A stretch of 58,202 nucleotides of DNA from contig JBFMFH010000004.1 of NCBI GenBank assembly GCA_040752275.1, positions 1 through 58,202 on the forward strand, in the 5' to 3' direction. Below are positions 26,650 to 35,690 of this stretch, piece by piece. Both the position numbers and the translations under genes were made by a program. This DNA comes from JBFMFH01 sp040752275 (lineage in GTDB: Bacteria; Acidobacteriota; Vicinamibacteria; Vicinamibacterales; JAKQTR01). The stretch's first letter is position 1; every line of letters begins with the position of its first letter. The notes under the pieces were generated by a model. It did no database searches and had not been told where the DNA came from. It worked only from the letters and a program-made list of their open reading frames with translations.

Positions 26650-27602
26650 TCCTCGTCATCGCGGAACATCTTGCCGGAACCCTGAACCGGGCCTCCTGGG
26701 AGGCCATCGCCGCCGCCCAGCAGGCTGGCGCCGGGCCCGTGAAGGCTGCCGTGCTCGGCGCCGATGTCGCGGCTCCGGCGGCCGAACTCGCCGCGGCGGC
26801 CCTCGACGAAGTCCTGGCCGTGTCGGGCCCGGCCATCGAGCGATACACGCTCGACGGGTACGTGACGGCGATTGCCGCCCTCGTGAAGGCGGAGGCGCCG
26901 GACCACGTGTTCTTGGCCCACACCTATCAGGCTCGTGATTTCGCGCCGGCCCTCGCGGCCCGGCTCGGTGCGACGCTCGTCACCGATTGCGTGGGCACGA
27001 CGCTGGCCGACGGCGCGCTTCAGTTTGTCAGGCCCGTGTTCCAGGGGCGGCTCTACGCGGACGTCGCGACCGACGGCCTCACGCTGGCGACGTTCCAGAT
27101 CGGGGCCGTGCGCGCCGACGGCCTCGCTCGCGGGGAATCCCCGGCCCCCATCCGTGCCATCGACGCAGGAGTCGAGGCGGCGGCCATCCGTGAACAGCCG
27201 GAGGCGCCCTTCCGCGAGGCCAAGCAGGCCGTGGATCTGACCCAGGCCGAGCGCATCGTCGCCGTGGGCCGGGGTATCAAGGAACAGGAGAAGATCGACC
27301 TGGCCCGGCGGCTGGCTGATGCCCTCGGGGCGGAGATTGGCGCGTCGCGCCCCATCTGCGACGCGGGGTGGCTGCCCATGGATCGGCAGATCGGCAGCTC
27401 GGGCCAGACCGTGGCCCCGAAGCTGTACCTGGCTCTTGGCGTGTCGGGCGCCATTCAGCACCTGGTCGGCATGAAGGGTGCCCGGACCATCGTCGCCATC
27501 AACAAGGATCCGGAGGCGCCCATCTTCGAAGTGGCCGACTTTGGAATCGTGGCGGATCTGTTCGAGGTGGTCCCCGAGTTGATCAAGGAGCTCCAGGGGT
27601 AG
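26646..27602 (+). CDS. etfA: Electron transfer flavoprotein, alpha subunit
   Basis: 318 aa. N-terminal domain (ILVIAEHLAGTLNRASWEAI) with ARDFAPALAARLGATLVTDC. The C-terminal FAD domain has IVAVGRGIKEQEKIDLARRL, ASRPICDAGWLP, QIGSSGQTVAPKLYLALGVSG and the conserved ending AINKDPEAPIFEVADFGIVAD. It transfers electrons to a membrane acceptor, very likely the next gene product, whose GTG overlaps the etfA stop (TAGTG). Confidence 0.95.
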   Translation: MILVIAEHLAGTLNRASWEAIAAAQQAGAGPVKAAVLGADVAAPAAELAAAALDEVLAVSGPAIERYTLDGYVTAIAALVKAEAPDHVFLAHTYQARDFAPALAARLGATLVTDCVGTTLADGALQFVRPVFQGRLYADVATDGLTLATFQIGAVRADGLARGESPAPIRAIDAGVEAAAIREQPEAPFREAKQAVDLTQAERIVAVGRGIKEQEKIDLARRLADALGAEIGASRPICDAGWLPMDRQIGSSGQTVAPKLYLALGVSGAIQHLVGMKGARTIVAINKDPEAPIFEVADFGIVADLFEVVPELIKELQG

Positions 27603-29431
27603 TGCATCCTGCGGAAACGTGGGTCTTCCGGCTGGTTGTGACTGCGGCCGGCGCCGCCTTCCTGTGGCAGGTTGCGACGCGCGCGCGGCTGTTCCTGCGG
27701 GCCAAGGACAGCATCCGCGTGCGTGACGACGAGACGGGCGTCAGACTGCTGCGGTTCCTGACGGACGTCGTCTTTCAGGCCAAGACCATCCGCGAGAAGC
27801 CCCTCGTCGGCCTGGCGCACACGGCCGTGTTCTGGGGTTTCGTGGCTTTCGCCCTCTACACGTCCGTCGAGTTCGTTCATGGGCTCGGGATCGCGGATCT
27901 GACCCGCCGGACGTGGTTCGAGACCTATGGGCTCGTCCTGGTTCCGTTCGCCGTTGCCTGTCTGGTCGGCATGACCGGGCTCGCCGTGCGGCGCGCCTTC
28001 GTCCGGCCGGCGGCGCTGGGCGAGCATCTCTCCGTTGAGTCCATCGTCATCGCGTTCTTCATCGTCACGTTGATGGCGACCTTCCTGCTCGACTTCCGGC
28101 TGAGCGGGTTGGCGGCGAGCGTGAACTGGTGGGTGCATGCCCTGGTGATCCTCGCGTTTCTGGTCGTGATCCCGGACTCGAAGCACTTCCACCTGGTCGT
28201 CTCGCCCCTGACCGTGTACCTGAAGTCGCCGGTGCTGGGTGATGTGGCGAACCTGGACTTCGAGAAGGAAGAGGTCGGATTCGAGACGCTCGCGGACCTC
28301 GAGCGCAAGCAGGTGCTCGATGCCTTCACGTGCGTCGAGTGCGGCCGGTGCATGTCGAACTGCCCGGCGAACGGCACGGGAAAGCTGCTGAATCCCAAGG
28401 CGCTGATTCTCGCGAACGAATCGGCGCTGCTGGCCGGCCGGTTCGACTCGAAGCTGGCGGATCTCTACGGCCCGAACGTGCTCTGGCAGTGCACCACGTG
28501 CGGAGCCTGCGAGAACCAGTGTCCCGTCGGTATCGAGCACCTGCCGCTCATCATCGGCGCCCGACGCGGGCTGGTCTCGAACGGCGAGGCGCCGGGTGTA
28601 TTCGGGGCCGTCTACAACCATGTGGAGCGCCGCGGCAACATCTGGGGCCTCGGTGCGGACCAGCGCCAGAAGTTCGTGCAGTCCGCCGGGCTCGAGACCT
28701 TCGACCCAGCCAGACACGAGTACCTGATGTGGCTCGGCTGCGCCGGGTCCTACGAGGCCGACTTCCAGAAGGCCCTGCGATCGCTCTTCGGGATCCTGCG
28801 GGCGAAGGGCGTGACCTTCGGTGTCCTCGCCAGGGAGCGATGTACGGGCGACGTGGCCAAGCGCACGGGGAACGAATACCAGTTCCAGGAATTGGCCGCC
28901 GCCAACATCGGGGAGTTCCGGGCGGCGGGGGTGACGAAGATCGTCACCGGGTGCCCACACTGCCTCCGGACCCTCGGCGTCGACTATCGCGAATTCTCCT
29001 TCCACGTGGACGTCGTCCACTCGTCCGTGCTCCTGGCCGATCTCCTGCGTGACGTGCGGCTGCCCATGACCGATACGGTGGTCTTCCACGACCCGTGCTA
29101 CCTCGGACGCTACGCCGGCGTGACGGCGGAGCCGAGGCGCCTCATCGGCAACGTGGGTGCGGGACTCGCGGAGCCGGTCCGGTCGGGCGACAACCCGTTC
29201 TGCTGCGGCGCCGGCGGCGGCCTGCTCTTCGAGGAACATGAGGACGGCAAGCGGATCAGCCAGGAGCGGTTCGAGCAGCTGCAGGCGACGGGCGCGGGCA
29301 CCGTCGTGACGGCGTGCCCCTTCTGCGCGATCATGCTGAAAGGCGCACAGGCGAGTGCCAATGCGTCCACCGAGGTTGTCGACCTGATGGCGTTCGTCGA
29401 GGCGAAGGTCACCCTGACGAAGACACCGTGA
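27602..29431 (+). CDS. Membrane Fe-S oxidoreductase, ETF:menaquinone oxidoreductase type (EMO/FadF-like)
   Basis: 609 aa. The N-terminal membrane part (about residues 1-195) has around five helices and resembles the NarI-type heme b membrane domain. A cytosolic ferredoxin-like part follows with two 4Fe-4S motifs: C244, C247, C250, C254 (CVECGRCMSNCP) and C297, C300, C303, C307 (CTTCGACENQCP). Two CCG domains (HdrD/GlpC type) follow, seen as GCPHCLRTLG...HDPCYLGRY...NPFCCGAGGG and VVTACPFCAIML. Proteins of this build next to EtfBA pass electrons from beta-oxidation flavoproteins to quinone. GTG at 27602 overlaps etfA by one base. Confidence 0.88.
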   Translation: MHPAETWVFRLVVTAAGAAFLWQVATRARLFLRAKDSIRVRDDETGVRLLRFLTDVVFQAKTIREKPLVGLAHTAVFWGFVAFALYTSVEFVHGLGIADLTRRTWFETYGLVLVPFAVACLVGMTGLAVRRAFVRPAALGEHLSVESIVIAFFIVTLMATFLLDFRLSGLAASVNWWVHALVILAFLVVIPDSKHFHLVVSPLTVYLKSPVLGDVANLDFEKEEVGFETLADLERKQVLDAFTCVECGRCMSNCPANGTGKLLNPKALILANESALLAGRFDSKLADLYGPNVLWQCTTCGACENQCPVGIEHLPLIIGARRGLVSNGEAPGVFGAVYNHVERRGNIWGLGADQRQKFVQSAGLETFDPARHEYLMWLGCAGSYEADFQKALRSLFGILRAKGVTFGVLARERCTGDVAKRTGNEYQFQELAAANIGEFRAAGVTKIVTGCPHCLRTLGVDYREFSFHVDVVHSSVLLADLLRDVRLPMTDTVVFHDPCYLGRYAGVTAEPRRLIGNVGAGLAEPVRSGDNPFCCGAGGGLLFEEHEDGKRISQERFEQLQATGAGTVVTACPFCAIMLKGAQASANASTEVVDLMAFVEAKVTLTKTP

Positions 29432-30111
29432 ACACCCCGGCCTGGCAGCAGTCTCGCGTCAAGCGTGCCCAGATTGCCGCGATTGCTGCGCTCGGCTACC
29501 CGTTGATTGCCGCGCTCGGGTCGACGCTGCGGTGGCGGGCCGAGGGTCTCGAACACCTGGACGACGTCCAGGCGTCGGGTCGTGTGCCGATCCTGGGCCT
29601 CTGGCACGGACGGATCCTGGCGGGCACGTATTTCCTGCGGCATCGCGGCGTTGTCGTCATCACGAGCCAGAACTTCGACGGCGAATGGATTGCCAGGATC
29701 ATCACGCGCTTCGGCTTCGGCACGGCCCGCGGGTCCAGCTCGAGGAACGCCCGGGCGGCCCTTCGCCAACTGATCAGGGAGACACGGGCGGGCCGCCCTG
29801 TCGCGTTCACGCTCGACGGCCCGCGCGGGCCCGCCCTGACGGCCAAGACTGGCGCCGTCTGGCTGGCCATGGCGACGGGCAATCCCGTTGTGCCGTTTCA
29901 CATCGAAGCCGCGAGATTCTGGGAGATGCACAGCTGGGACCGGACGCAGGTGCCGCATCCGTTCACCCGGGTCGCCATCGTCTTCGGGGCACCGATTGGC
30001 GTGCCGCGCCGTTTGGATGAGGCCGGCCTCGACGCCTACCGGGTTCGCGTCGAGGCATCACTGGGCGATCTGCGTCGGCGGACGCTGGCGCTCGTGGGAA
30101 GGTCGTCGTGA
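29428..30111 (+). CDS. DUF374 lysophospholipid acyltransferase-like protein
   Basis: 227 aa. DUF374 features: an N-terminal hydrophobic stretch (IAAIAALGYPLIAALGS), LGLWHGRILAGTYFLR (the histidine-containing acyltransferase-like motif), TSQNFDGEWIARIITRFGFGTARGSSSR, and TLDGPRGPALTAKTGAVWLAMATGNPVVPF. This family is related to LpxL-type acyltransferases and is thought to act in lipid A or envelope lipid acylation; the precise substrate is unknown. It overlaps both neighbours as GTGA, within the fab/ETF operon. Confidence 0.83.
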   Translation: MNTPAWQQSRVKRAQIAAIAALGYPLIAALGSTLRWRAEGLEHLDDVQASGRVPILGLWHGRILAGTYFLRHRGVVVITSQNFDGEWIARIITRFGFGTARGSSSRNARAALRQLIRETRAGRPVAFTLDGPRGPALTAKTGAVWLAMATGNPVVPFHIEAARFWEMHSWDRTQVPHPFTRVAIVFGAPIGVPRRLDEAGLDAYRVRVEASLGDLRRRTLALVGRSS

Positions 30112-31136
30112 TCCTCGCCGTGGCGACCGACGAGCGGTTCGCACTCCACGAGCCACCTCCGGGCCACCCCGAGCGGTTCGAGCGCGCCGAGGTGTTTGAC
30201 GTGGTGGCGGCTCGCGCGCGGGAGCGGGGCGCGATGGCGCTGCCGATGGTCGAGGCCACCGACGGCCAGTTGGGGCGCGTCCACGAGGGGACGTATCTGG
30301 AGAGACTGGCCGCCCTGTCCGGCCGCGCCGCCATGCTCGATCCCGATACCTTCACCTCGCCGGAGTCGGTCGCGCTCGCCAGACTCGCGGCGGGAGCATG
30401 CACCACAGGCGTGGATCGCATGCTCGACGGCGCGGTGGACCGCGTCGCGGCGCTGGTGCGGCCGCCCGGGCATCATGCCGAGCCGGGCCGGGCGATGGGC
30501 TTCTGCCTCGTCAATAACGCCGCGGTGGCGGCGGCTCACGCCCTGGCGAGGGGCGTCCCGCGCGTCGCCGTCGTCGACTTCGATGTGCATCACGGCAACG
30601 GCACGCAGGCGGCCTTCGCAGCCGAACCGCGCGTGCTGTACGTGTCGACGCATCAGTGGCCCTTCTACCCTGGGTCGGGCAGCGTGTCGGAGGTCGGCCG
30701 CGGAGAGGGTGAGGGGTACACGGTCAACATTCCGATGGAGGCCGGCAGCGGTGATTCGGACTACGACGCCGTGTTCAGTCAGGTCGTCATCCCGGTGTTG
30801 CAGGAGTACGCCCCGTCCCTCCTCATCATCTCGGCCGGCTACGATGCCCACGAACGTGATCCGCTCGGCGGCATGAGGATGTCCGAATCCGGCTATGCGA
30901 CCCTGATGTCCCGTCTCGCCAGCGCGACCCAGTCCTGCTGCGCGGGGCGGATGCTGCTGGTGACGGAGGGCGGCTACGATCTGACCGCCCTCGCGTCGGC
31001 GCTCGACGCGTCGCTGCGGGTCATGGCAGGCGAGACCCGGGCCGATGCGCCCGAGTGCGACACTCCGTGCCCGCGGGGCGCACGCGCCTCGGTGCAGGCG
31101 CGCGCCGTCCAGGCACGCTACTGGCGTGGGCTATAA
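30108..31136 (+). CDS. Histone deacetylase superfamily amidohydrolase
   Basis: 342 aa. Zinc-dependent HDAC fold with LVRPPGHHAEPGRAMGFCL, DFDVHHGNGTQ (Asp and His ligands), ISAGYDAHERDP (second Asp ligand) and VTEGGYDLTAL. In bacteria these enzymes deacetylate acetylpolyamines, acetoin-related or lysine substrates; the substrate here is unknown. The last ~30 residues (Cys-, Arg- and Ala-rich) are not conserved, and the stop codon lies inside the leuS -10 sequence. Last gene of the operon that began at 20863. Confidence 0.85.
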   Translation: MILAVATDERFALHEPPPGHPERFERAEVFDVVAARARERGAMALPMVEATDGQLGRVHEGTYLERLAALSGRAAMLDPDTFTSPESVALARLAAGACTTGVDRMLDGAVDRVAALVRPPGHHAEPGRAMGFCLVNNAAVAAAHALARGVPRVAVVDFDVHHGNGTQAAFAAEPRVLYVSTHQWPFYPGSGSVSEVGRGEGEGYTVNIPMEAGSGDSDYDAVFSQVVIPVLQEYAPSLLIISAGYDAHERDPLGGMRMSESGYATLMSRLASATQSCCAGRMLLVTEGGYDLTALASALDASLRVMAGETRADAPECDTPCPRGARASVQARAVQARYWRGL

Positions 31137-31137
31137 T
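31132..31137 (+). promoter_or_regulatory. Putative -10 (CTATAATCGA) for leuS
   Basis: TATAAT overlaps the TAA stop of the preceding gene and lies 9 nt before the leuS ATG, so the message would have a leader of only a few bases. No Shine-Dalgarno-like sequence fits between. Confidence 0.5.
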
Positions 31138-31146
31138 CGACGGGAT

Positions 31147-33708
31147 ATGACGGAGTACAACCCGCGAGCCATTGAGGAGAAGTGGCAGCTGCGCTGGGCG
31201 GCCTCCCGCGCCTTCGAAGTCGTCGAAGACCCATCCCGGCCGAAGTTCTACGCACTGGAGATGTTCGCGTATCCGTCCGGACACGCGCACGTGGGGCACG
31301 TCCGCAACTACATGATCGGCGACGTGATGGCGCGCGTGAAGCGGATGAGGGGCTACAATGTCCTGCACCCATTCGGGTGGGACGCCTTCGGACTCCCGGC
31401 CGAGAACGCCGCCATCCAGTCGGGCATTCACCCTGAGACCTCCACGCTGGCGAACATCGCCCACATGAAGGGGCAGCTCCAGCGCCTCGGCATCAGCTAT
31501 GCGTGGGAACGGGAACTGGCCACCTGCCTGCCCGAATACTACAAGTGGAACCAGTGGCTCTTCCTCAGGATGTTCGAGCGCGACCTCGCCTACCGGAAGC
31601 GCTCGACGGTGAACTGGTGTTCGTCCTGCCAAACCGTGCTCGCGAACGAGCAGGTCGTCGATGGCGGGTGCTGGCGCTGCGGGACGCCGGTGACCACCCG
31701 GGAACTGGAGCAGTGGTTCCTCCGGATCACCGCCGTCGCCGACGAGCTCCTGTCGGCGATCGACCGCCTCGAGGACTGGCCCGAGAAGGTCCTGACCATG
31801 CAGCGGAACTGGATCGGGCGATCGGAAGGCGCGCGGGTCCGCTTCCCCCTCGTGACGGGAACGATGGACGGCGGCTCGGTGGACATCGAGGCCTTCACGA
31901 CCAGGATCGACACGATCTTCGGGGCGACCTTCGTGCTGCTCGCGCCGGAGCATCCACTGGTTGAGCGGCTGGCGGACGAGTCGAACAACCCGGCGGGGTT
32001 CAGGGCGTCGGCCGACCGGTTCCGGCGTCAGGACCGGACGGCGCGCCTGACGGGCGATGTCGAGAAGGAGGGCTTCGACACCGGCCGGAGGGCGACCAAC
32101 CCGTTCACGGGCGAGCAGGTGCCCATCTGGGTGGCGAACTTCGTGCTCGGCGACTACGGTACGGGTGCGGTCATGGGAGTGCCCGCCCACGACCAGCGCG
32201 ACTTCGAGTTCGCTCGCAAGTTCGGTCTGCCGATCCGGGTCGTCATCCAGCCTGACGGAGACGGCGCACAGCCGCTTGATGGGTCCACACTGGGCGAGGC
32301 GTTCGAGCAACCTGGTCGGGTGGTGAACTCGGGGGAATTCGACGGACTCTGGTCCACCGAGGCCATCTCGGTCATGTCCGAGAAGGCGGAGCGCCGGGGA
32401 ACGGGGCAGCGCACCGTCCAGTTCCGCCTGAAGGACTGGGGCGTCTCGCGCCAGCGGTACTGGGGGACGCCGATTCCCATCGTCCACTGCGAGTCGTGCG
32501 GCCTGGTGCCCGTGCCCGACTCGGAGCTCCCGGTGATCCTCCCGAAGGTCATCGAGTTCACGGGGCGAGGGGATTCGCCCCTGGCCGCGGTGCCGGACTT
32601 CGTGAACACGACGTGCCCCGCGTGCGGAAGGCCCGCGCGGCGTGAGACCGACACGATGGACACCTTCGTGGATTCGTCGTGGTACTTCTACCGCTTCTGC
32701 GACCCGCACAACGATAGCCGCCCGTTCGACCCGGCCAAGGCGGCCTACTGGTGTCCGGTCGACTTCTACAGCGGGGGGATCGAGCACGCCATCCTTCACC
32801 TGATCTACTCGCGCTTCTTCGCGAGGGTCTACCGGGAGCTTGGTCTGGTGGCCCACGACGAGCCGTTCTCGCGGCTCCTCACGCAGGGGATGGTCCTGAA
32901 GGACGGCCGCGTCATGTCGAAGTCGAAGGGGAACGTGGTCGACCCCGACGACATGATCCGGAAGTACGGTGCCGACGCGCTGCGGCTGTACGTCATGTTC
33001 GTTGCCCCACCGGAGAAGGAGGTCGAGTGGAGCGACGCCGGCCTCGAGGGGGCGTTCCGCTTCCTGATGCGGGTGTGGCGGTTCGTCCAGCTGTGGTGTG
33101 ACGTCCTGGGTCATCGGCCGGCTGGTGCCATCGACGGCCGGACACTGAGCGGACCCGAGCGCGCGCTCCGGAGGAAGACCCACGAGACGATCCGTCGCGT
33201 GACGCACGACCTCGATCCGCGGGTGCACCTCAACACCGCAGTGTCGGCGCTGATGGAGCTCGTCAACGAGCTCTACCAGTTCTCGGAACAGCACACCCGG
33301 ACGGGGGCCCCCGGACGGAAGGGGACTGACGTGGGGGCCGCGGACGGGGAGCGCCCGGAATCGTTGGCCGTGCTGGCCGAGGCGGTCGACGCGCTCGTGC
33401 TGATGCTGGCGCCCTTCACGCCGCACGTCGCCGAGGAGCTGTGGGAACGCCTGGGCCGGGAAGGCGGTCTCGTGCACGCACCGTGGCCGACGTTCGACCC
33501 GGACATTGCCAGGGGCGAGGAGGTCGTGGTGCCAGTCCAGGTCAACGGCAAGGTCCGGGGGCGCGTCGCCGTCCCAATCGACGCGTCCGACGCGGACATC
33601 GAGAGGCGCGCGCTCGCCGAGCCGTCCGTGGTCCAGCACGTGGGCGGCCGCACCGTGAGGAAGATCATCGTGGCAAAGGGCCGCCTCGTCAGCATCGTGG
33701 TGCAGTAG
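31147..33708 (+). CDS. leuS: Leucyl-tRNA synthetase
   Basis: 853 aa class I synthetase. The HIGH-type motif is in YPSGHAHVGHVRNY, and the zinc-finger-like insert is CSSCQTVLANEQVVDGGC. The editing (CP1) domain has TTRIDTIFGATFVLLAPEH and YGTGAVMGVPAHDQRD. The KMSKS motif is VMSKSKGN (residues 589-596), and the C-terminal domain ends VRKIIVAKGRLVSIV. It charges and edits tRNA-Leu. ATG at 31147 is the family start; the frame is open upstream without homology. Confidence 0.96.
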   Translation: MTEYNPRAIEEKWQLRWAASRAFEVVEDPSRPKFYALEMFAYPSGHAHVGHVRNYMIGDVMARVKRMRGYNVLHPFGWDAFGLPAENAAIQSGIHPETSTLANIAHMKGQLQRLGISYAWERELATCLPEYYKWNQWLFLRMFERDLAYRKRSTVNWCSSCQTVLANEQVVDGGCWRCGTPVTTRELEQWFLRITAVADELLSAIDRLEDWPEKVLTMQRNWIGRSEGARVRFPLVTGTMDGGSVDIEAFTTRIDTIFGATFVLLAPEHPLVERLADESNNPAGFRASADRFRRQDRTARLTGDVEKEGFDTGRRATNPFTGEQVPIWVANFVLGDYGTGAVMGVPAHDQRDFEFARKFGLPIRVVIQPDGDGAQPLDGSTLGEAFEQPGRVVNSGEFDGLWSTEAISVMSEKAERRGTGQRTVQFRLKDWGVSRQRYWGTPIPIVHCESCGLVPVPDSELPVILPKVIEFTGRGDSPLAAVPDFVNTTCPACGRPARRETDTMDTFVDSSWYFYRFCDPHNDSRPFDPAKAAYWCPVDFYSGGIEHAILHLIYSRFFARVYRELGLVAHDEPFSRLLTQGMVLKDGRVMSKSKGNVVDPDDMIRKYGADALRLYVMFVAPPEKEVEWSDAGLEGAFRFLMRVWRFVQLWCDVLGHRPAGAIDGRTLSGPERALRRKTHETIRRVTHDLDPRVHLNTAVSALMELVNELYQFSEQHTRTGAPGRKGTDVGAADGERPESLAVLAEAVDALVLMLAPFTPHVAEELWERLGREGGLVHAPWPTFDPDIARGEEVVVPVQVNGKVRGRVAVPIDASDADIERRALAEPSVVQHVGGRTVRKIIVAKGRLVSIVVQ

Positions 33709-33717
33709 GAGACAGCC

Positions 33718-34254
33718 GTGTGTCGTAGACAGCACGTGACACTGGTTCTGATCGTGGGCCTGCTCGGCACGTCGTGCGGCTACTCACTCGCCGGGCGGGG
33801 CACGTTCCTGCCGGCGTCCATCCAGGTCATCGGCGTCCCCCAGTTGGCCAACGCCAGCCCCTATTTCGGCGTGGAGCAGCCGTTCACCGAGAAGATCCGG
33901 TCCGAGTTCATCGGGCGCGGGCGATATCGCGTCTTGCCGCAGGAGGCCGGCGTCGATGCCGTGCTTCGGGGGTCGATTCTCTCGATCGCCATCCAGCCGA
34001 GCAATTTCAACGCCCAGCAGCAGGCGACGCGGTACCTCGTGACGATCACGACGAAGATCGAGTTCTTCGATCTGCAGGCCAACAAGGTCCTGTGGGAGAA
34101 CTCCTCCATGGTGGTTCGCGAGGAATACGACCTGCCGCCGGACGTTCAGGCGGCTGACCCTCAGGTCTTCCTCGGCTCGGCGGCCAATGCGCTCGACCGC
34201 ATCTCGACGGAGTTCGCGCGCACGGTCGTGAGTGCGATTCTCGAGGCCTTCTAG
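33718..34254 (+). CDS. lptE: LPS-assembly lipoprotein LptE-like
   Basis: 178 aa. Lipoprotein signal peptide with lipobox LLGTSC (about residues 15-20), immediately followed by GYSLAGRGTFLP, the LptE start. Later features: VPQLANASPYFGVEQPFTEKIRSEF, YRVLPQEAGVDAVLRGSI and YLVTITTKIEFFD, then a C-terminal helix. LptE plugs LptD in the outer membrane during LPS export. GTG at 33718 has AGGAG upstream and is 9 nt after leuS. leuS-lptE-holA is a conserved order, as in E. coli. Confidence 0.88.
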   Translation: MCRRQHVTLVLIVGLLGTSCGYSLAGRGTFLPASIQVIGVPQLANASPYFGVEQPFTEKIRSEFIGRGRYRVLPQEAGVDAVLRGSILSIAIQPSNFNAQQQATRYLVTITTKIEFFDLQANKVLWENSSMVVREEYDLPPDVQAADPQVFLGSAANALDRISTEFARTVVSAILEAF

Positions 34255-34267
34255 GAGCGCCTCGTCT

Positions 34268-35218
34268 GTGGCCCCGCGCCTTTCACCGTCAGCCTTCAAA
34301 GAGCGGATTGCCGCCGGAGGCCCGCAGGGGAGCTATCTGCTGGTCGGCCCGGATCACGCCCTGAAGGACGAGCTGACGAGTCTGCTGGCTGGCAGTCTCG
34401 ACGAGGGCCTGCGGGCCTTCAATCTCGATCGCTTGCACGTGGCCGACTCGCGGCCGGAGGCGCGCGGGCAGGTCTGGATGCTCGCGGACCTGGCGAGGAC
34501 CCATCCGGTGATGGCACCCTGGCGGCTCATCATCGTGCACGGCGTCGAGAAGCTGGTCACGGCGTTGCGAAAGCCCGAGGGTGCACGTGGGGAGTGGGAC
34601 GAACTCGGCGCCCTGGAGGAGATGCTCGGGTCGCGTGACGACCGGGCGGTCGTGGTCTTCGTGGCCGGGGGCGACCTCGACAGACGCGTGAAGGCGGCGC
34701 AGGTGCTCGAGCACCATGCGACCGTCGTCGACTGCGACCCGCTGGCCGACGCCGGCGACGCCATCGCCTGGATCCGGGCCGAGGCGGCCAGCGAGCAGAT
34801 CCGAATCGAGCCTGCCGCCGTCCGTCTGCTCGCGACGCTGGCCGGCAACGACGCGGCGCGCCTCAGGAAGGAATTCGAGCGTGCCGCGCTGTTCGCGTCG
34901 GGCGAGGGCATCATCACCGAGGCAGCCGTGCGAGAGGTGACCAGCGGCCCCGGCTTGCTCGACCCCTGGGCCATGATCAACGCCATCGAACGTGGCAATC
35001 CGGCAGCGGCCCTGCGGGAACTGGCCCTGAAGCTCGACCACGGCGAGGAGAGCCTGATGATTCTGGGGCAGCTGGGCTGGTACGTCCGAACCCGGCTCCA
35101 TCCCGGGCTGGTGTCTCGCGCGGTGGAGTCCCTCTTCCGCACCGACCTCGCCCTGAAGACATCTCGCGGCGATGCGCGGGTCCTCCTCGAGCGACTGATC
35201 GTCGAACTGTCGGGATGA
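34268..35218 (+). CDS. holA: DNA polymerase III subunit delta
   Basis: 316 aa. HolA pattern: SYLLVGPDHALKDELTSLL at the N-terminus, WRLIIVHGVEKLVTAL in the AAA-like core, RAVVVFVAGGDLDRRVKAAQVL, and the C-terminal collar helices DPWAMINAIERGNPAAALREL. Delta opens the sliding clamp in the clamp-loader complex. No functional P-loop, as expected. GTG at 34268 follows GGAG; the frame is open further upstream within lptE without homology. Confidence 0.88.
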   Translation: MAPRLSPSAFKERIAAGGPQGSYLLVGPDHALKDELTSLLAGSLDEGLRAFNLDRLHVADSRPEARGQVWMLADLARTHPVMAPWRLIIVHGVEKLVTALRKPEGARGEWDELGALEEMLGSRDDRAVVVFVAGGDLDRRVKAAQVLEHHATVVDCDPLADAGDAIAWIRAEAASEQIRIEPAAVRLLATLAGNDAARLRKEFERAALFASGEGIITEAAVREVTSGPGLLDPWAMINAIERGNPAAALRELALKLDHGEESLMILGQLGWYVRTRLHPGLVSRAVESLFRTDLALKTSRGDARVLLERLIVELSG

Positions 35219-35285
35219 GACGCAGCCCCGGCCGCGCCTGCTGAACGCCGCGCCGCGCCGCGGCCACGGGTCCCGCGGGCGTGGC

Positions 35286-35328
35286 GCATCGACGGCCTCA
35301 GTCCTTCGATGCGGCAATACGGTGCCGC
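35286..35328 (+). terminator. Two stem-loops after holA
   Basis: GCATCGA/TCGATGC (35286-35312) followed by GCGGCA/TGCCGC (35311-35328). They share two bases and are partly exclusive. No T-run follows, so termination is only a possibility. The sequence 35219-35285 is plain. Confidence 0.3.
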
Positions 35329-35344
35329 ACGCGCGCCCTCGAGG

Positions 35345-35421
35345 CTGAGTGCCGAGCGGGCAGACCCGGCCACGCTCAATGGGAATGAAGCGTGGTCGTC
35401 CTTGCGAGTCGACGCACTCAG
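35345..35421 (-). repeat. 77-bp palindromic intergenic element, copy 1 (overlaps the rpsT stop)
   Basis: Outer perfect 8-bp stem CTGAGTGC (35345-35352) / GCACTCAG (35414-35421) and inner stem CCACGCT/AGCGTGG. By eye, 63 of 77 positions match copy 2 at 40448-40524, with no gap. Read on the minus strand it begins C-TGA-GTGC, where TGA is the rpsT stop codon. It lies between the convergent holA and rpsT, so it could be a terminator, a small RNA or a mobile palindrome. Confidence 0.7.
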
Positions 35422-35690
35422 GCTGCCTTGGTGGCGCGGCCGACGCGCGCGTGCAGGCGCGACTTGTAGCGCGACGCCGCGTTCTTGTGGACTACGCCCT
35501 TGGCCACCATCCGGTCGATCAGCGAAGCCGTCACCTTCAGCTGATCCTGCGCCGTCTTGTCGTCGCCGTGGTCCATCGCCTCGCGGGTGGCCCGCAAGGC
35601 ATTGCGAAGCCGTGAGCGAAGCTGCCGGTTGCGCTCGCGCCGCTCCACGTTCTGCCGATGCGCCTTGAGCGCTGATGCGTGACTCGCCAC
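35418..35690 (-). CDS. rpsT: 30S ribosomal protein S20
   Basis: 90 aa, very basic and helical. It has the S20 pattern: AHRQNVERRERNRQLRSRLRNAL, a long helix, then IDRMVAKGVVHKNAASRYKSRL. GTG at the 35690 end is preferred because GAGGA precedes it by a few bases and the N-terminus then matches the family; an ATG further upstream would add 17 residues. S20 binds 16S rRNA early in assembly. The stop is embedded in the 77-bp element. Confidence 0.92.
   Translation of the reverse strand: MASHASALKAHRQNVERRERNRQLRSRLRNALRATREAMDHGDDKTAQDQLKVTASLIDRMVAKGVVHKNAASRYKSRLHARVGRATKAA

Noticed and set aside
35345..35421. tRNA-like gene, suggested by the 77-nt length and 8-bp terminal stem
   Set aside because: No T-loop GGTTCGAA-type sequence, no D-loop GG and no anticodon arm of five pairs with a seven-base loop.
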